The notes below the pieces were generated by a model, which saw only the letters and a program-made list of their open reading frames with translations, did no database searches and was not told the origin of the DNA. 64,000 nt of DNA, taken from contig JAUCEF010000011.1 of assembly GCA_033558025.1 (NCBI GenBank), positions 3,286,001-3,350,000 of the forward strand, given 5' to 3'. The position numbers were made by a program, and so were the translations under genes. Below, piece after piece: positions 31,363 to 42,439 of the stretch; within the stretch, counting starts at the first letter, position 1, and each line of letters starts with the position of its first letter. This stretch comes from Phytophthora sp. 'mugwort'. Taxonomy: Eukaryota; Oomycota; Peronosporomycetes; Peronosporales; Peronosporaceae.

Positions 31363-32830
31363 ATGCCGCGAAAGCAGCGGCGCTACACGATAAAGGAAAA
31401 GCGCGAAGGCGCGCTGCTCGCCGCCTTAGTTGGCGTTGACGATGCAGCGCGCCAGCTCCAGCGGCCACACGGCAAAAATTTCGGGTGGTGGAAGCAGGCT
31501 GACCGCATTTCGCGGCAATGCTCGATCGCCGACGCTCAAGGGGCAGGGGCGCAAGGAAATAGTTTCTACTGTCCCAGCACTTGTGACGCTCATGAAAGAT
31601 ACACGCAGAGAAGAAAAGGTATGCTGACATTGATAACTAATAGGGACTACTAACATATATAATTACTTGTTATACTTTATGCTATTTAGGCCCTTTCAAC
31701 GCATTCAATGATCGATTACATGTGACCGCAGGAGCCGAACTGATGTGCGAGGTACATGGAGAAACACAAAAGCCCTGAGCTGTAGCTTGAGAGAATGTGC
31801 CAGCGTATCTGCAAGTGGTAAAATCATTTTTGGTGCTGAAACCTTCGTTTTTACAAATTTGTGCCGAAAAGTCATAGCTACAAAACGCAAAAACATTCAA
31901 TCAATTAAATCAATTAAAACAATAATTGATTTAATTTTTTGTTTTTGCGTTGTGTAGCTATGACTTTCGGCGCAAAAGCCCCAAGAAGCCAAAATGCCAA
32001 CTGCAGAGCTGCTAGAGAAGCGAGCGGAGTTTTTGTCTAAAGTTTTGGAAGGAGTACAGAGTACACTACATGGAGCCATACAGAGATTTACAAATGTCGA
32101 CGAAACTGCAATCAATTTTGACATGCCGTCGTCTCGCTTTTGGGCTCTCAAAGGTCGCAGGGATCCCGCTCGAATTGCTAAGATGACGAACACACTGGCA
32201 GAATTACAGCAGTGCTTACAATTCGCGGTGATGGTACGTTTAAATGTTTTTTTAAAAATGCCGAAACTTATAATATGTAAGTTTCGGCATCCATAAAAGC
32301 GTTTTGATATTATATTTTTCGGACTAATTACTTCGTTTGTGTTGTTACAGTTAAACAACTTCCGATTCTCTTCATTATTCGAGGGAAGCTCGGTGGGGAC
32401 ATCGAACGCCTGGAGTTGCCCCATTACCCGCCTGGTCACTCCTACACCGTGCAGAAGAACGCGTGGATGGACGCAATTGGTTGGCAATTTTATGTAAAAC
32501 AATTGCTTAAATACGGAATTGACGGCCCCGATGCCCTCCTTCTCGATAATTTTGACTCCCACGTTTCTGAGGAGGGTCAGCGGGTCGTTGCCGAGGAGGC
32601 AAACGCTACGGTGGTCCCTATTCCACCTAATACGACAGCGGTTTGTCAACCGCTGGACGTCGGCGTGATGGGGCCACTAAAGTCAAAATCCGGTCTAAGT
32701 TTCGCGGTATTACCGGAGGCACTGCCAAAGAGAAGCGCATCCGTGCCATTGAGTCGACCATTGCTGCTTGGGACGAGTTAGCCGAGACAACCGTAATTCG
32801 CAGCTTTGAGAAACAATCCCTAGGTATTCA
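31363..32830 (+). pseudogene. pogo/Tigger-like transposase of element 1
   Basis: It begins with a Psq/CENP-B-like helix-turn-helix (MPRKQRRYTIKEKREGALLA). DDE parts follow: NVDETAINFD (first Asp, about 32090), LLLDNFDSHV (second, about 32540) and NTTAVCQPLDVGVMGPLK (third, about 32640). Two introns are readable: about 31619-31688, and 32234-32350 (GTACGT..TTACAG), the latter joining a CLTIRGD-like end to VKQLPILFIIRG. A fold-back duplication at 31862-31973 and frame changes inactivate it. DDE_1 endonucleases cut and join transposon ends at TA. Confidence 0.75.
31862..31973. repeat. Fold-back duplication inside the transposase
   Basis: TGCCGAAAAGTCATAGCTAC at 31862 recurs in reverse complement (GTAGCTATGACTTTCGGC) at about 31955-31972. 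The paired arms extend through the CAAAACGCAAAAAC and AATCAATT segments, about 45 bp each, leaving almost no loop. It is an inverted duplication of part of the coding sequence. Confidence 0.7.
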
Positions 32831-33142
32831 GAGGTAATGGTCTGATAATAGCACGCTTCTTACACACCACATGGAAAATATCATATTGTTTTGCACAAGC
32901 AGTAGTATAATCAGCCAATCAAAACTCCGTCGGGTTTTATTGTCTTTTGCGACAGCGAGGCAGTTCACTGTGGAGGAGACCATTCAGCCATGCCGGCTTT
33001 GTATGTCGTTGTCTGTATATCCACGCTGCAACCATCGCGTGTCCTTTGCGTTCGCTCATCATCCGCTCAACCTGTGCATATAATGGCATCTTGAGTACCC
33101 CTAGACCCATAAGAGACCACATTAATGCACCATGTATTAACA

Positions 33143-34874
33143 CCGAGTTTCCTTAGTCAAAGGGCACCCCCTGCACATCACGAGAAAGGTGAACTAGCCA
33201 ATAGGACTGGCGCATTGGGAGAGTAGGATGATCGTTTGTCAAAGGGCGCATGTGTATAAACACTGAAGATTCCGGCTCCTACAAACCCCTGGACGGCGAA
33301 CCATTGCCAAAAATGGCGCCAAAGGAGAAGGCCCCGCCAAAGGGGAGGACCAGCACCAAGGGCGTCTGCGGAAACCGAGTGATTTTTCAGCGAGATAGCA
33401 TCACCAACGAGAAGAGGGCGCACATAACCAAGACTTACCGGAACGATGGAATGAAATCCACGCTCGTCAAGTTCTATCCGGCCTCACTGCAGCTCAGAAG
33501 AAAAACAAAAAGCGACAAATATACAAATGGGTTGAGAAAGAGCAAACGATTTTCTCTGCAGTGGCGAGTGGCAAAGGAAAGCTACTGAAGAATTATGATA
33601 AAGGGCTGTCTACTGTGCTAGGAGAGGATGATAAAGACATATTGCTCGCTGGGTTCGCGATCTCCGCCGTGAAGGCGTCCCGGTATCACCTTTGATGCTA
33701 GAATACAAAGCAAAAGAGGTAGCAGAGAATGCAGTGATTCCTAAAGGCAGTTTTTCAGCTTCAGATAGTTGGAGGAAGCGCTTTTTAGCGAAATATCGTT
33801 TATCGCTACGGTGCACGACCAGAATCGGCCAGAACACACTTGTTGATTCAAAACAAGTTGCTGACCAATTTCGTTTGGATGTGCTTAATATCATCGAGAA
33901 GGAAGGAATAGTGGAGAGATATAACGCGGATCAGACGGCAATGAACTACGAGTACCTGTCATCGCGTACCCATGACGAGAAGGTACTCGCACAGTGTGGG
34001 TGCACAATGCTGACGCTGAGAAAAAGCGCATGACTGTAATGCTTTTAGCCGACGTGCACGGGAATCGAAAGACCCCCTTCGCTGTTTTTAAATAGCCCCC
34101 CTCCCCTCAAAGGTACCAGATACCGAGATTTTCAACCACAAAAAGCAGACTGGCTTTGGCAGAAGATTATGGAGAGGAGTGACCCCATTGATGGAGAAGT
34201 ACGATGTTCAAATTTACACAATGCTAAGGGCTGGTGGAACGCGAGCTTATCGATAAAATTTCTGCGGCATCATTTTAGTTCCAGAGACAGCATAGGAGAA
34301 AAAAATCCTGCTGGTCTGGGACGATTTTAGCGGTCATTGGACCCCTGCCGTTAAAGCGTACGCAGCGACAATCAATGTCGTACTGCTAAAAATCCTCCTG
34401 GCTACACTTCATCGTGTCAGCCTGCGGATATCGCCTGGACGAAGCCATTTAAGCTCGAACTGAGGTCACTTTGGGTGGAGAATCTGCAGCTCCAGCGGAG
34501 ATCTCGCCAAGATAGCGGTATTCAAGCAAAGTTCAAGGTTAATGCACCCTCGCGAGCAACACTGATGTCGTGGCTCAGGAAAGCGTGGGAGAATCTATCG
34601 ACTGCTACGCTGGCAAGTGGCTTTAAGAAGCTGGCCATACCAACTGATATACGGGAGTTCTCCCGAGAAGACGAAATAGTGCAGGAGGCTGATATCACAC
34701 TAGTCACGAGACTAAAGGCTCTTCAGGTAGCTGAGGATGTAGGCGATGACTGCGGGCTAGCGTTTAGCAGCTAAATGGTAATAACACGGGCCCTGTTTAT
34801 ATCCATGATTGTCAAATTTGTGCGTTTTTTCTGTTCACGTTGTAATGGGGTGCCCTTTGACTAAGGAAATTCGG
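33143..34874 (+). mobile_element. pogo/Tigger-like element 2 with 28-bp TIRs
   Basis: Left repeat 33143-33170 (CCGAGTTTCCTTAGTCAAAG..) and right repeat 34847-34874 differ at one of 28 positions. The right flank is TA (34875-34876); the left flank is CA (33141-33142), probably a mutated TA. Length is 1732 bp. It starts 127 bp after element 1 and ends 277 bp before the carboxypeptidase start codon. Confidence 0.8.
33314..34774 (+). pseudogene. pogo/Tigger-like transposase of element 2
   Basis: Starts MAPKEKAPPKGRTSTKG. A CENP-B-type DNA-binding part (SFSASDSWRKRFLAKYRLSL, about 33750) precedes the DDE parts: YNADQTAMNYE (first Asp, about 33920), VWDDFSGHWTPAVKAYA (second, about 34320) and SCQPADIAWTKPFKLELRSL (third, about 34420). 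The 34475-34774 frame is the C-terminal tail. Frameshifts between 33590-33700 and 34030-34450 make it a pseudogene. It belongs to the same broad family as the transposase at 42541-43925 (shared NADQT and DDFSGHW motifs). Confidence 0.75.
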
Positions 34875-35151
34875 TAGTACTGTTCCGAGCAACTGAGACC
34901 GTATTTTGCACGAGCGTCGCTGCCAATCAGTGCAAGCCTGTGCCGCAACGTGGCGTTGTAGAAGGGGAGGGTTGTTAAACACCTCTTCATGTTCATCTTC
35001 CCTTTATACTTGCGTACACTAAGTGGATCCGCCCAATCGTTGGATTCACCCCCCGGCATATTTTTCGACTCGCACTCTTCTCACTCCTCATCTTGCTCCG
35101 CACGTCGCTGATCTCGAGCCAAACCCTTCGTGCCTTTAAATCGCAATTCCA

Positions 35152-36817
35152 ATGAAGGTCTTCGTCGCGATTTCGGCGCTTAGTGCCATGCTCTTCGCGC
35201 CCCCCGCCGTGGCGTACGACCCCCACCGCGTCGGGGATCTTCCCGGGCTCATGCAAACGGACGTCCCCTTCACGCACTTCGCCGGCCAGCTGCACCTGCC
35301 GACGCCCACCGAGGAGAAGATGTTCTACTGGTACACGCAGTCGCGTCACTCGCCCGAGAGCGACCCCATTGTGCTCTGGCTGAACGGCGGCCCAGGCTGC
35401 GCGTCGTCCGAGGGTTTTTTCACGGAAAACGGCCCGTTCGTCGCCAAGCGCGACGGGACGGTGGGGCTCAACCCGTATGGCTGGAATGCCCGTGCCAACA
35501 TTTTGTGTGGGTGGACTCGCCCTCGGGAGTCGGCTTCAGCCAGCCATTACAGGCTCCCACAGGTTACTACAATGATGACGTCGTGGCGGACCGTCTCCGG
35601 CTGTTCCTACGCGAGTTCTTCAACAAGTACCCGGAGCTCGAGGGTCGTGACTTCTACGTGACTGGCGAGAGCTACGCTGGCATGTACATCCCGTTCTTGG
35701 TCGAGCGTCTGGTGGACGACCCGGTGGAGGGTGTGAACCTGAAGGGCTTCGCCATTGGGAACCCCCTCACGGACATGCAGATCGACGGCAACGCGTACAT
35801 GGACTATTACTACTCGCACGCGCTCATCTCGCGCGGTGACTACTTCACGCTTCTTGACTATTGTGAACATGACGTCGCGCAGTGCATGTTCACAGATGCT
35901 AACTGCACTTCGCACTGCGAAAAGGCTGTCTTGAAGCTCACGAGGCTGCGGATACTGGAGAATTCAATTACTACTACATCTACGGCGACGTGTGCCACAT
36001 GAAGAACAATCAGCGGGTGGCATTGTACTCGCACCTGCTCGACAAGGTGGGCCACAAGATCCAGACGCACCGCGGTGTTGTCGGTCCATGCGCTGGAGAC
36101 TTCACCGATACGCTACTGAACAGATTGGATGTGCAGCAGGCGTTGCACATTGAAGGCGAGCTGCCGATGAAGTGGATGGATTGCCAGCCGTACATCTCGC
36201 ACAACTTCGACCGTACATTCTCGTCACTGGATAAATACCGCAAGCTGCTCGGTAACGACCTCAAGGTTCTCATTTACAGTGGTGATGCTGATTCGGTTGT
36301 CAGTTTCATCGGAACACAGCGCTGGATCACGGAGGATAATGGTTTGGCACTGAAGCCGGCGTCGCCGTGGCGTGCGTGGCTCGGCCCCGATGACCAGATT
36401 GCCGGTTATCACCAGCGATTCGAGCGTGGACTTACCTTCAAGACCGTCAAGGGTGCTGGTCACATGGTTCCCGCTGTGCGTCCACTTCACGGCCTTCACC
36501 TGTTCGACTGCTTCCTCCTCGGCGACGACAAGTGCACAGCCATCTCGTACCCAACCGATCCGTTCGAGCGCGAGGCCGCTGGTGGTGTTCTAGAACCCGC
36601 CAGCAAGAAGGAAGATGAAGACGAGCACCGCGATGCGTCCTTGGCACAGCAGACCGGTGCGACCGTCTCGCAGGCGAGTACCATGACTGAGACGGCATCG
36701 GGTGCAACCGTGTCCCTCTTCGTTGGTTTCGCCTTCCTCATGCTGGCAGTCACGGTGTACGCGCGCCGTCGCCGTCGCCAGGACCGACACGGTCGTCAGC
36801 AATACCAGACCATTTAG
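35152..36817 (+). pseudogene. Serine carboxypeptidase (S10) with C-terminal anchor, two frameshifts
   Basis: Begins with a signal peptide (MKVFVAISALSAMLFAPPAVA). All S10 features are present: WLNGGPGCASSEG oxyanion loop, VDSPSGVGFS, GESYAG (nucleophilic Ser), SGDADSVV (Asp) and GAGHMVP (His). A C-terminal membrane span (VSLFVGFAFLMLAVTVYA) is followed by Arg-rich residues. The reading frame breaks twice: near 35500 an extra TG appears in a TGTG, and near 35934 one base is missing (TTGAAG for TTGGAAG). Each side stays highly conserved, so the lesions are recent or are sequencing errors. If repaired it would be a secretory-pathway carboxypeptidase of about 550 aa. It lies just downstream of pogo-like element 2. 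Confidence 0.88.
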
Positions 36818-37022
36818 ACTTGGACACTGCTGTCCATTCACCCTCACAACAGAAATACCATCAGTTTTCAACGCTATGTAAAGCTTATATGTCCGTTTGC
36901 GCTCGCATCGACGCTCTACCTTCTGTACGTAGCGATGTCGAGAATGGGAAATCAAAGACCTGGTACTCCTGCCACTATCCGCCTATTGGTAGAAATGTAT
37001 GGTCCAGATCCCGTTGAGCTCC

Positions 37023-38003
37023 ATGGGAAGCGGGAGCAGCAGGCCGCAGGTACCCGACAATTGGGATGCCTGGCAGATTCCATCGCAGAAGGGCAAACTG
37101 GCCGTGATCACGGGCGGTAACTCGGGAATCGGTTACGAGACTGCTCTACAACTTGCTCGCAACGGCGCTCACGTGGTTCTAGCCTGTCGCATGCAGCAAC
37201 GAGGGCAGGAAGCGAAGACCAAGATACGGGAGACCTTAGCAACGGCTCCCAATGCTGGGAGCGTCGAGTTCATGCACGTGGATGTGAGTGACTTGTCCAG
37301 CGTCAAACAATTCGTCGACGAGTTTAAAAATACCCAGAACCGATTGGATCTGCTCGTCAACAACGCCGGAGTCATGGGCGGCGCATACGCCAAGAAGGCG
37401 GACGGCTACGAGCGGCAGTTCACGACGAACCACTTGGGGCACTTTGCACTGACCGCGCAGTTGTATGACGTGGTAAAGGAGAGCGCACCGGCTCGTATCA
37501 TTAACGTGAGCAGTATATAGGTCCACCGCAACGCGTTTTGGACGTTCGATGAGGACGAGATCATGGTGAACAACGAGCGCAAGTACAGTCAGTGGTTTAA
37601 CTGCGCCAACACCAAGCTATGCAACGTCCTTTTCACATTCGAGCTGGATAGACGGATGAATGCTGCGGGTGTGGAGGGGATCGCTGCTGTCGCGTGTCAT
37701 CCTGGGACAACATCGACCAACCTCCTGACGGCTCCGTCCACGTCCAACAGCAACTGGATGTGGACGACGGCGTTCAAGCTCTGGACGCTGATGCCGCGTC
37801 AGACGATTGAAATGGGGGCGTTACCTACGCTGTACGCTGCTACGGCGGGTGAGACTTCATCGGTCTCAAGAATCTTAACGCCATGTTCGGCTACCCAGTC
37901 CCGCGAGACGCCGTCCAAGTTGAGTCACTCGACGACTGCAGCTACCAAACTCTGGGCATTGAGTGAAAGGCTCACACACTTGTCCTTTGACATTGACAAG
38001 TAG
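37023..38003 (+). pseudogene. Short-chain dehydrogenase/reductase, inactivated
   Basis: Retinol-dehydrogenase-like SDR. TGGNSGIG cofactor motif, HVDVSDLSS, NNAG (LLVNNAGVMGG) and NVSS are intact. An in-frame TAG at 37518-37520 cuts the frame right after NVSSI. The catalytic YxxxK site reads CANTK, so the Tyr is Cys. A frameshift near 37850 shifts the LNAMFGYPVPRDAVQVESLD segment out of frame, and the frame returns at KLWALSERLTHLSFDIDK. Three independent defects make this a real pseudogene. An in-frame ATG at 36999 is an alternative start; MGSGSS at 37023 matches family-like starts better. Confidence 0.85.
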
Positions 38004-38311
38004 GTTGACGGTCTCCTAAGTTATGAATATCAACTTAATCGCCATGTAACGGCGGTCCATTGAAGAGACATTGATCCGCTTGACTAGTCGGCGTCTATTG
38101 ACGCTGGCGTTGGATCCACAGCGCCATACACCCGTAGGATCGAGCACCGCTGGTTTGCTCTGCTATGACACTCGGCGGTCGGCCGCTATGTGGCTTTGGC
38201 AACTTTGTAACGTGGGGCGCGTGTGTTGACGGCTTCATCGCCTGACCCGATCCAGCTCGAGATGTCCAACCGCCTGGCGCGCAGTTAAGCGCTCAATGTG
38301 ATGCAAGGACG

Positions 38312-38870
38312 GTGTCATATCACCGACCAATAGACGAAGAGATCCAGGCGCTGGAGACCGTGAGAGACGCAGATCCATCGGATGGAGACACACTTCAAGC
38401 AATAAAAGACTGTGGACATGGGAATTCGCTCCGTTCCGGATCGCACACGATCCGTCAGAAACGCGAACTGATCGTCGACATGGGCAGCGGCAAGACGGCG
38501 TTTGTGTGTATGGTCTGCAACAATTGCGGCAACAAACGCAAGCACCAGCCGTTCGTCATCACCGATAACACGACGTATCTGGCTTGCGATCGCTCCATGA
38601 CCGTCCCGTCGAGCAGAGGAGAACCGCCGTGCGCCGAGTATGTACGGCATGTGCAAATACCGCCAGACCTACGCCGACGGAGATCACTGGACGGCTTACA
38701 AGACGTCCGACTTGATGCAATTGTCATCTTTGTTCGAGGCTCGCATCGAGTTCGGCTGTATCTACAAGAGCAGTCGGGCGTGTTCCTGAACCAGCCGTCG
38801 GACGCATCATAGGCTTGTCGCGACACCCAGACTCGCCTTGAGGTGCCGCTTCACCTCACCCTCTGTGAAA
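38312..38870 (+). pseudogene. Pepsin-like aspartic protease fragment
   Basis: The frame at 38312-38812 has VDMGSGKTAFVCMVCNNCGN, matching the first catalytic block of pepsin-like (A1) proteases, where DTG is expected but DMG is present. It continues KHQPFVITDNTTYLACDR. Then a frameshift leads to YGMCKYRQTYADGDHWTAYK, FEARIEFGCIYKSS and, in a third frame, FLNQPSD and GLSRHPDS, all typical oomycete aspartic protease segments. The second catalytic half is missing. The Gypsy element begins 60 bp downstream. Decayed and truncated. Confidence 0.7.
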
Positions 38871-38929
38871 CTTAGATAGCAGCTCACCGACCATTTCAAG
38901 CGACTACTTTAGACGTTTCTGTGGCTTTG

Positions 38930-39494
38930 TGTCACAGTATCTAGGCGCAGCTCACGCGGAATGAGCTACGTCTAAGCGGTGAATTGGTAGCACTTGAGAA
39001 GAAGCAGGCTTTGAACCGGTTGTGACGACAGAGCTGATGTTGTTCAAAAAAACTGGTTGTATTGATTGAACTTGTTATCCGATACTTGTTACTCCTGGAT
39101 GTGTGAGGCTTATAGCTCACTTGTTAAGAGGTAGTCGAGAGCCAACACACACTGCTTGGCAAAGCAGTACGAAGGTAAAGCGACTTACTCACCTTTGGGT
39201 GATTCAAGAATGAGGGCATTGGGTCGTCGCACCTCGTCAGCACTTCAACCCGCAAGCACCCTCTTGTTTTAACTGTTTTCTATAGTAAAACTAAGGCATA
39301 ATAAAATGCACGTAAAGCATTGGGCACGCTCGTTGTTCGACTGCATGCAACCTCAACGCCCCTCATGAACTGCACTTGCTTCTCCTGTCTTATAGCATGC
39401 TGTTCCTGTTTTCTTGCATCGCTATCGACCGCTTCCAGTCATCTGGGCCTATTTTGGTGCTTGAAGTTGTTTCTTGCATCTTGAACCCGTGACA
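38930..39494 (-). mobile_element. Gypsy LTR (3' LTR of the split element)
   Basis: 565 bp. On the minus strand it begins TGTCACGGGTTCAAG and ends CTGTGACA, a perfect TGTCAC/GTGACA terminal repeat. A closely similar LTR lies inverted at 45330-45892. A purine-rich tract (GGAGGAGGGCA on the minus strand) abuts its start, as expected of a polypurine tract. The outer flank is CTTTG (38925-38929), i.e. CAAAG in element orientation. Confidence 0.88.
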
Positions 39495-41385
39495 TGCCCT
39501 CCTCCAAGAGTAGCTCTGCTCTCAGTGCTCCTTGCTTCGTTTCGCTTTGTTTGCACGCGCTGCTGATAGCGAGTGATCGGATCCCGAACGTATTCCAGGT
39601 TTTCTTCTGGTTCCCAGGTCAGTCTGGACTGGCCCAGCCATTTGACACGGTACTGCTTTCTTCCATTCTTACGGCGGTAGCCCACAACATCTTTACAAGC
39701 TCGCCCTCAGTCCCATCTGGTAGCTGGACCTTGAAAATATTCTTGGTCCGGTCGATCGCTGGTAAGGTAAGGCTTCCGTGGTGAAGTATGGAACACTGGG
39801 TGAGATCTTACCCGCGTTGGTAATTCCAGACGGTAATAGTCATGCCCAACTTGCTCCACCACGCTGTACGGCCCTATCCATCTCGGTCCCAGCTTCTTCT
39901 TCGTTGTACCTGCGTGGAAATTTGCTAAATTGCTCGAGGACAGCAGTACTTGATCTGTTTTGGTCGGTTGCGATCATAGCAACTACTCATACGATCTTGA
40001 GCTGCTTGCAGTTGTCTGCGGACACGAGCCAAAATGTCTTCTGCTGCTCGATAAACTCACTTCCGAGCTGGGGTTCATCATTGTCAGACGATTGGCTAAA
40101 TTTTGTTTGCATCCTGGACAATGCTGGGTTTGCCGGCATAAAGCCAATATCTGCCTCAAAAGGCGACATCCTAATGGAGTTCTGTTACCTGGAATTGTAT
40201 GCGAACTCCGCGAGCGAAATGAATTTATCCCGGTCATCACTAGCGCTATTCGTAAATGCACGCAAATAGTTTTCAATTGTCTCGTTAGCTCGCTCAGTAA
40301 CACCGTTTGCCTGCTGACGAAACGGTGTTGTCAACTTCTGACGCGTTTCTAGCATCCCACACAAATTTCTCCACGGCAAAATCTTTGGACTACACTGCAG
40401 TTCGCTCCGAGTACGAGGTAATGGCCAATTTGTTTTTAGCACTTCCACTTTCTTTGGATTAATACGAACTCCATGACGACCCACATAATCTCCTAAACAA
40501 GGGATGTCATCCACACAGAAAACACATTTGCTCAACTTCACGTAGAAATTGTGCTCTTCAAGTCGCGACAGTACACGATTAAGTGCATCCAAGTGTGCTT
40601 CCAGAGACTTGTCTTCCGTATACACATAGATGTCATCGAAGTAGCACTGACAAATTTCACTAAGGTCCTTAAGTAGTCGTCGAATGCCTTCACTGAAGGT
40701 CGCTGGAGCATTTGATAGCCCCACGGGTAGCACGAGATACTCAAACGTACCGTCCGGTGTTTAGAACGCTGTCTATGGTATATCACAATCTCTCATCTGG
40801 TATTGATAGTATCCACTCGATAAATCCATACACGAATACCAAAAGGCACCTTGCATCTTCTCAATGTTGTGTCCTTCCTTGGCATCGGTAGCGTTCTTCG
40901 TACTGTGTGTGAGTTCATAGCACGATAATCATGCACGATTCTCCACCCAACAAATTTTTACGCAAATGTTGGCGCACCATGCGGTGACTTCGAGGGACGT
41001 ATCAACCCAGCACGTTGCATCTCCCTAGCCCAGTCCATTATAACCTTTCTTGGCCCGGAGATTGCCTCCATTGTCTTCTGAATATTGCCTCCTGTGTATC
41101 TACCTCCATCTCGTGCTCCCCATACTCACGCGGTGGCAGCACAGAAGGAAATTTTTGTTGGAAGACACGGTTGTGTTTCATAAGCACAGGGTAAGCGGGA
41201 TGACGTTTATAAGCTTCAACATTGATCTTCTCCGGTGTTCCACCACTTTTCCTTTTCTGTTCTTGGTCTAATGACAAAGATGTACTCATGTCCTTGGGTT
41301 TCCGAAACATCCGCCGAAACTGTTTTGACGTGACGTATTTGGTGGTTCCTGTCTCCACCGAGTAGTAACCGTTCTTGCCAAAAAA
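39495..41385 (-). pseudogene. Gypsy pol fragment: RT, integrase remnant, chromodomain
   Basis: Read on the minus strand. 41358-41038: YYSVETGTTKYVTSKQFRRM and the RT lead-in HPAYPVLMKHNRVFQQKFPS. 40733-40390: RT palm with PVGLSNAPATFSEGIRR and YFDDIYVYT (the YxDD box), then VKLSKCVF. 40380-40185: an integrase core piece, TPFRQQANGVTERANETIE. 39685-39510: a chromodomain, YRVKWLGQSRLTWEPEENL, typical of chromoviruses. RNase H and much of integrase are deleted between RT and the integrase piece. Frameshifts present. The 5' part (gag, protease) is found inverted at 45893-47930. Confidence 0.82.
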
Positions 41386-41822
41386 ACACCAGGGCGTACT
41401 AGCGCCTTATCGGGGTACTGTCTATCGTCTACGCAACGTTCACAAGCCCACCTCCGGATCGGCATGGCTTCGACAACAAGGCACAGACGGATCACGGCTC
41501 CCGCGCAGGGCAGAATACACTGTGATCCTACACGATCTGACCCGCTTCAATGAGATTGACAGGCTAGCAGCGTACCTGAAGGCGCATATGCAAACACCAT
41601 TTGAAATGGAAGATATGGACATATGCAGCCCCGACTCACGAACTTCGACGGAGTGGAAGGTAACCTTTCAATTAGCAGGATGTCCTGCGCTATTTTTCTG
41701 GATCAAATTGTAAGGATCCTGTGGTTTGGTACCACAATCATCGCAAAGCACCCCTGCGTGGGCCAGAGGAGACAGTGTCTGCGATGCGGAAACATCGGCG
41801 TCGTACTGGCAAGATGTAACTT
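41375..41822 (+). pseudogene. Retroelement ORF1/gag-like fragment with degenerate zinc knuckle
   Basis: Frame 41375-41713 (HDLTRFNEIDRLAAYLKAHM..) and the following HPCVGQRRQCLRCGNIGVVL look like a LINE ORF1/gag-type region ending in a CCHC knuckle whose His is Val (CLRCGNIGVVLARC). No flanking element of the same family is obvious. Family call tentative. Confidence 0.45.
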
Positions 41823-42439
41823 TACAAAAGAGGAACTCGAGGGTCACGGCGAAGGAGGATCCAAGACACTATCAATGAGACGAAAACAAGGAACGAAACG
41901 GGTCAGCTTGAAGGTATTGCCTGGTCGTAGGCGCCGTCGTAGCAAGTGGGTTACCTGGTTGTACAGCCAACTCGTTCACGAATTCGATCGCCTTCGTAAG
42001 GCTGGTCTAAAGTTTGACGCACCGCTCCTACGTCAGTTGGCGCTTCGTATCCTGGGGACACAAGGCGATGGTTAGACAACGACAGTGTGGACAGCAAAGG
42101 AACCCTGCTTCGCGAAAAAGTGACACTAAGATGGATCCAATCTTTCATGGAATGCCACAACATTGTCCTGCACACCCAAACCGGCAAGAAACAAGTTAGC
42201 GAAGCAAAACAACGAGAGATCGAGCAAACAGTTGTGTCTCACCTGGGCAAGATGAAGTGGGGATCTGAGGACTGCTCGCTTAACGAAGATACAGTGGAGA
42301 GTATTGACGAAACGCACTTCGTCATAGACTTTGACATTGAGGAAACTCTCGGATTTGTAGGTGATAATAAGGTGAAGTACGCCGACGTCGTCTCGGGTGA
42401 GGAATGAATGACAACGGTCGTCAGGAATATCTGAAGGTA

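Larger units (their letters stand above)
31172..33015 (+). mobile_element. pogo/Tigger-like element 1 with TIRs and TA duplication
   Basis: Terminal inverted repeats 31172-31196 (CGGACAACGACATACAAAGC..) and 32991-33015 differ at one base of 25. TA flanks both ends (31170-31171 and 33016-33017). Element length is 1844 bp. It encodes a pogo-type transposase remnant in forward orientation. Confidence 0.85.

Noticed and set aside
35500..35940. Introns instead of frameshifts in the carboxypeptidase gene
   Set aside because: The frame breaks are offset by only one or two bases within conserved motifs, leaving no room for an intron and no GT..AG pair.
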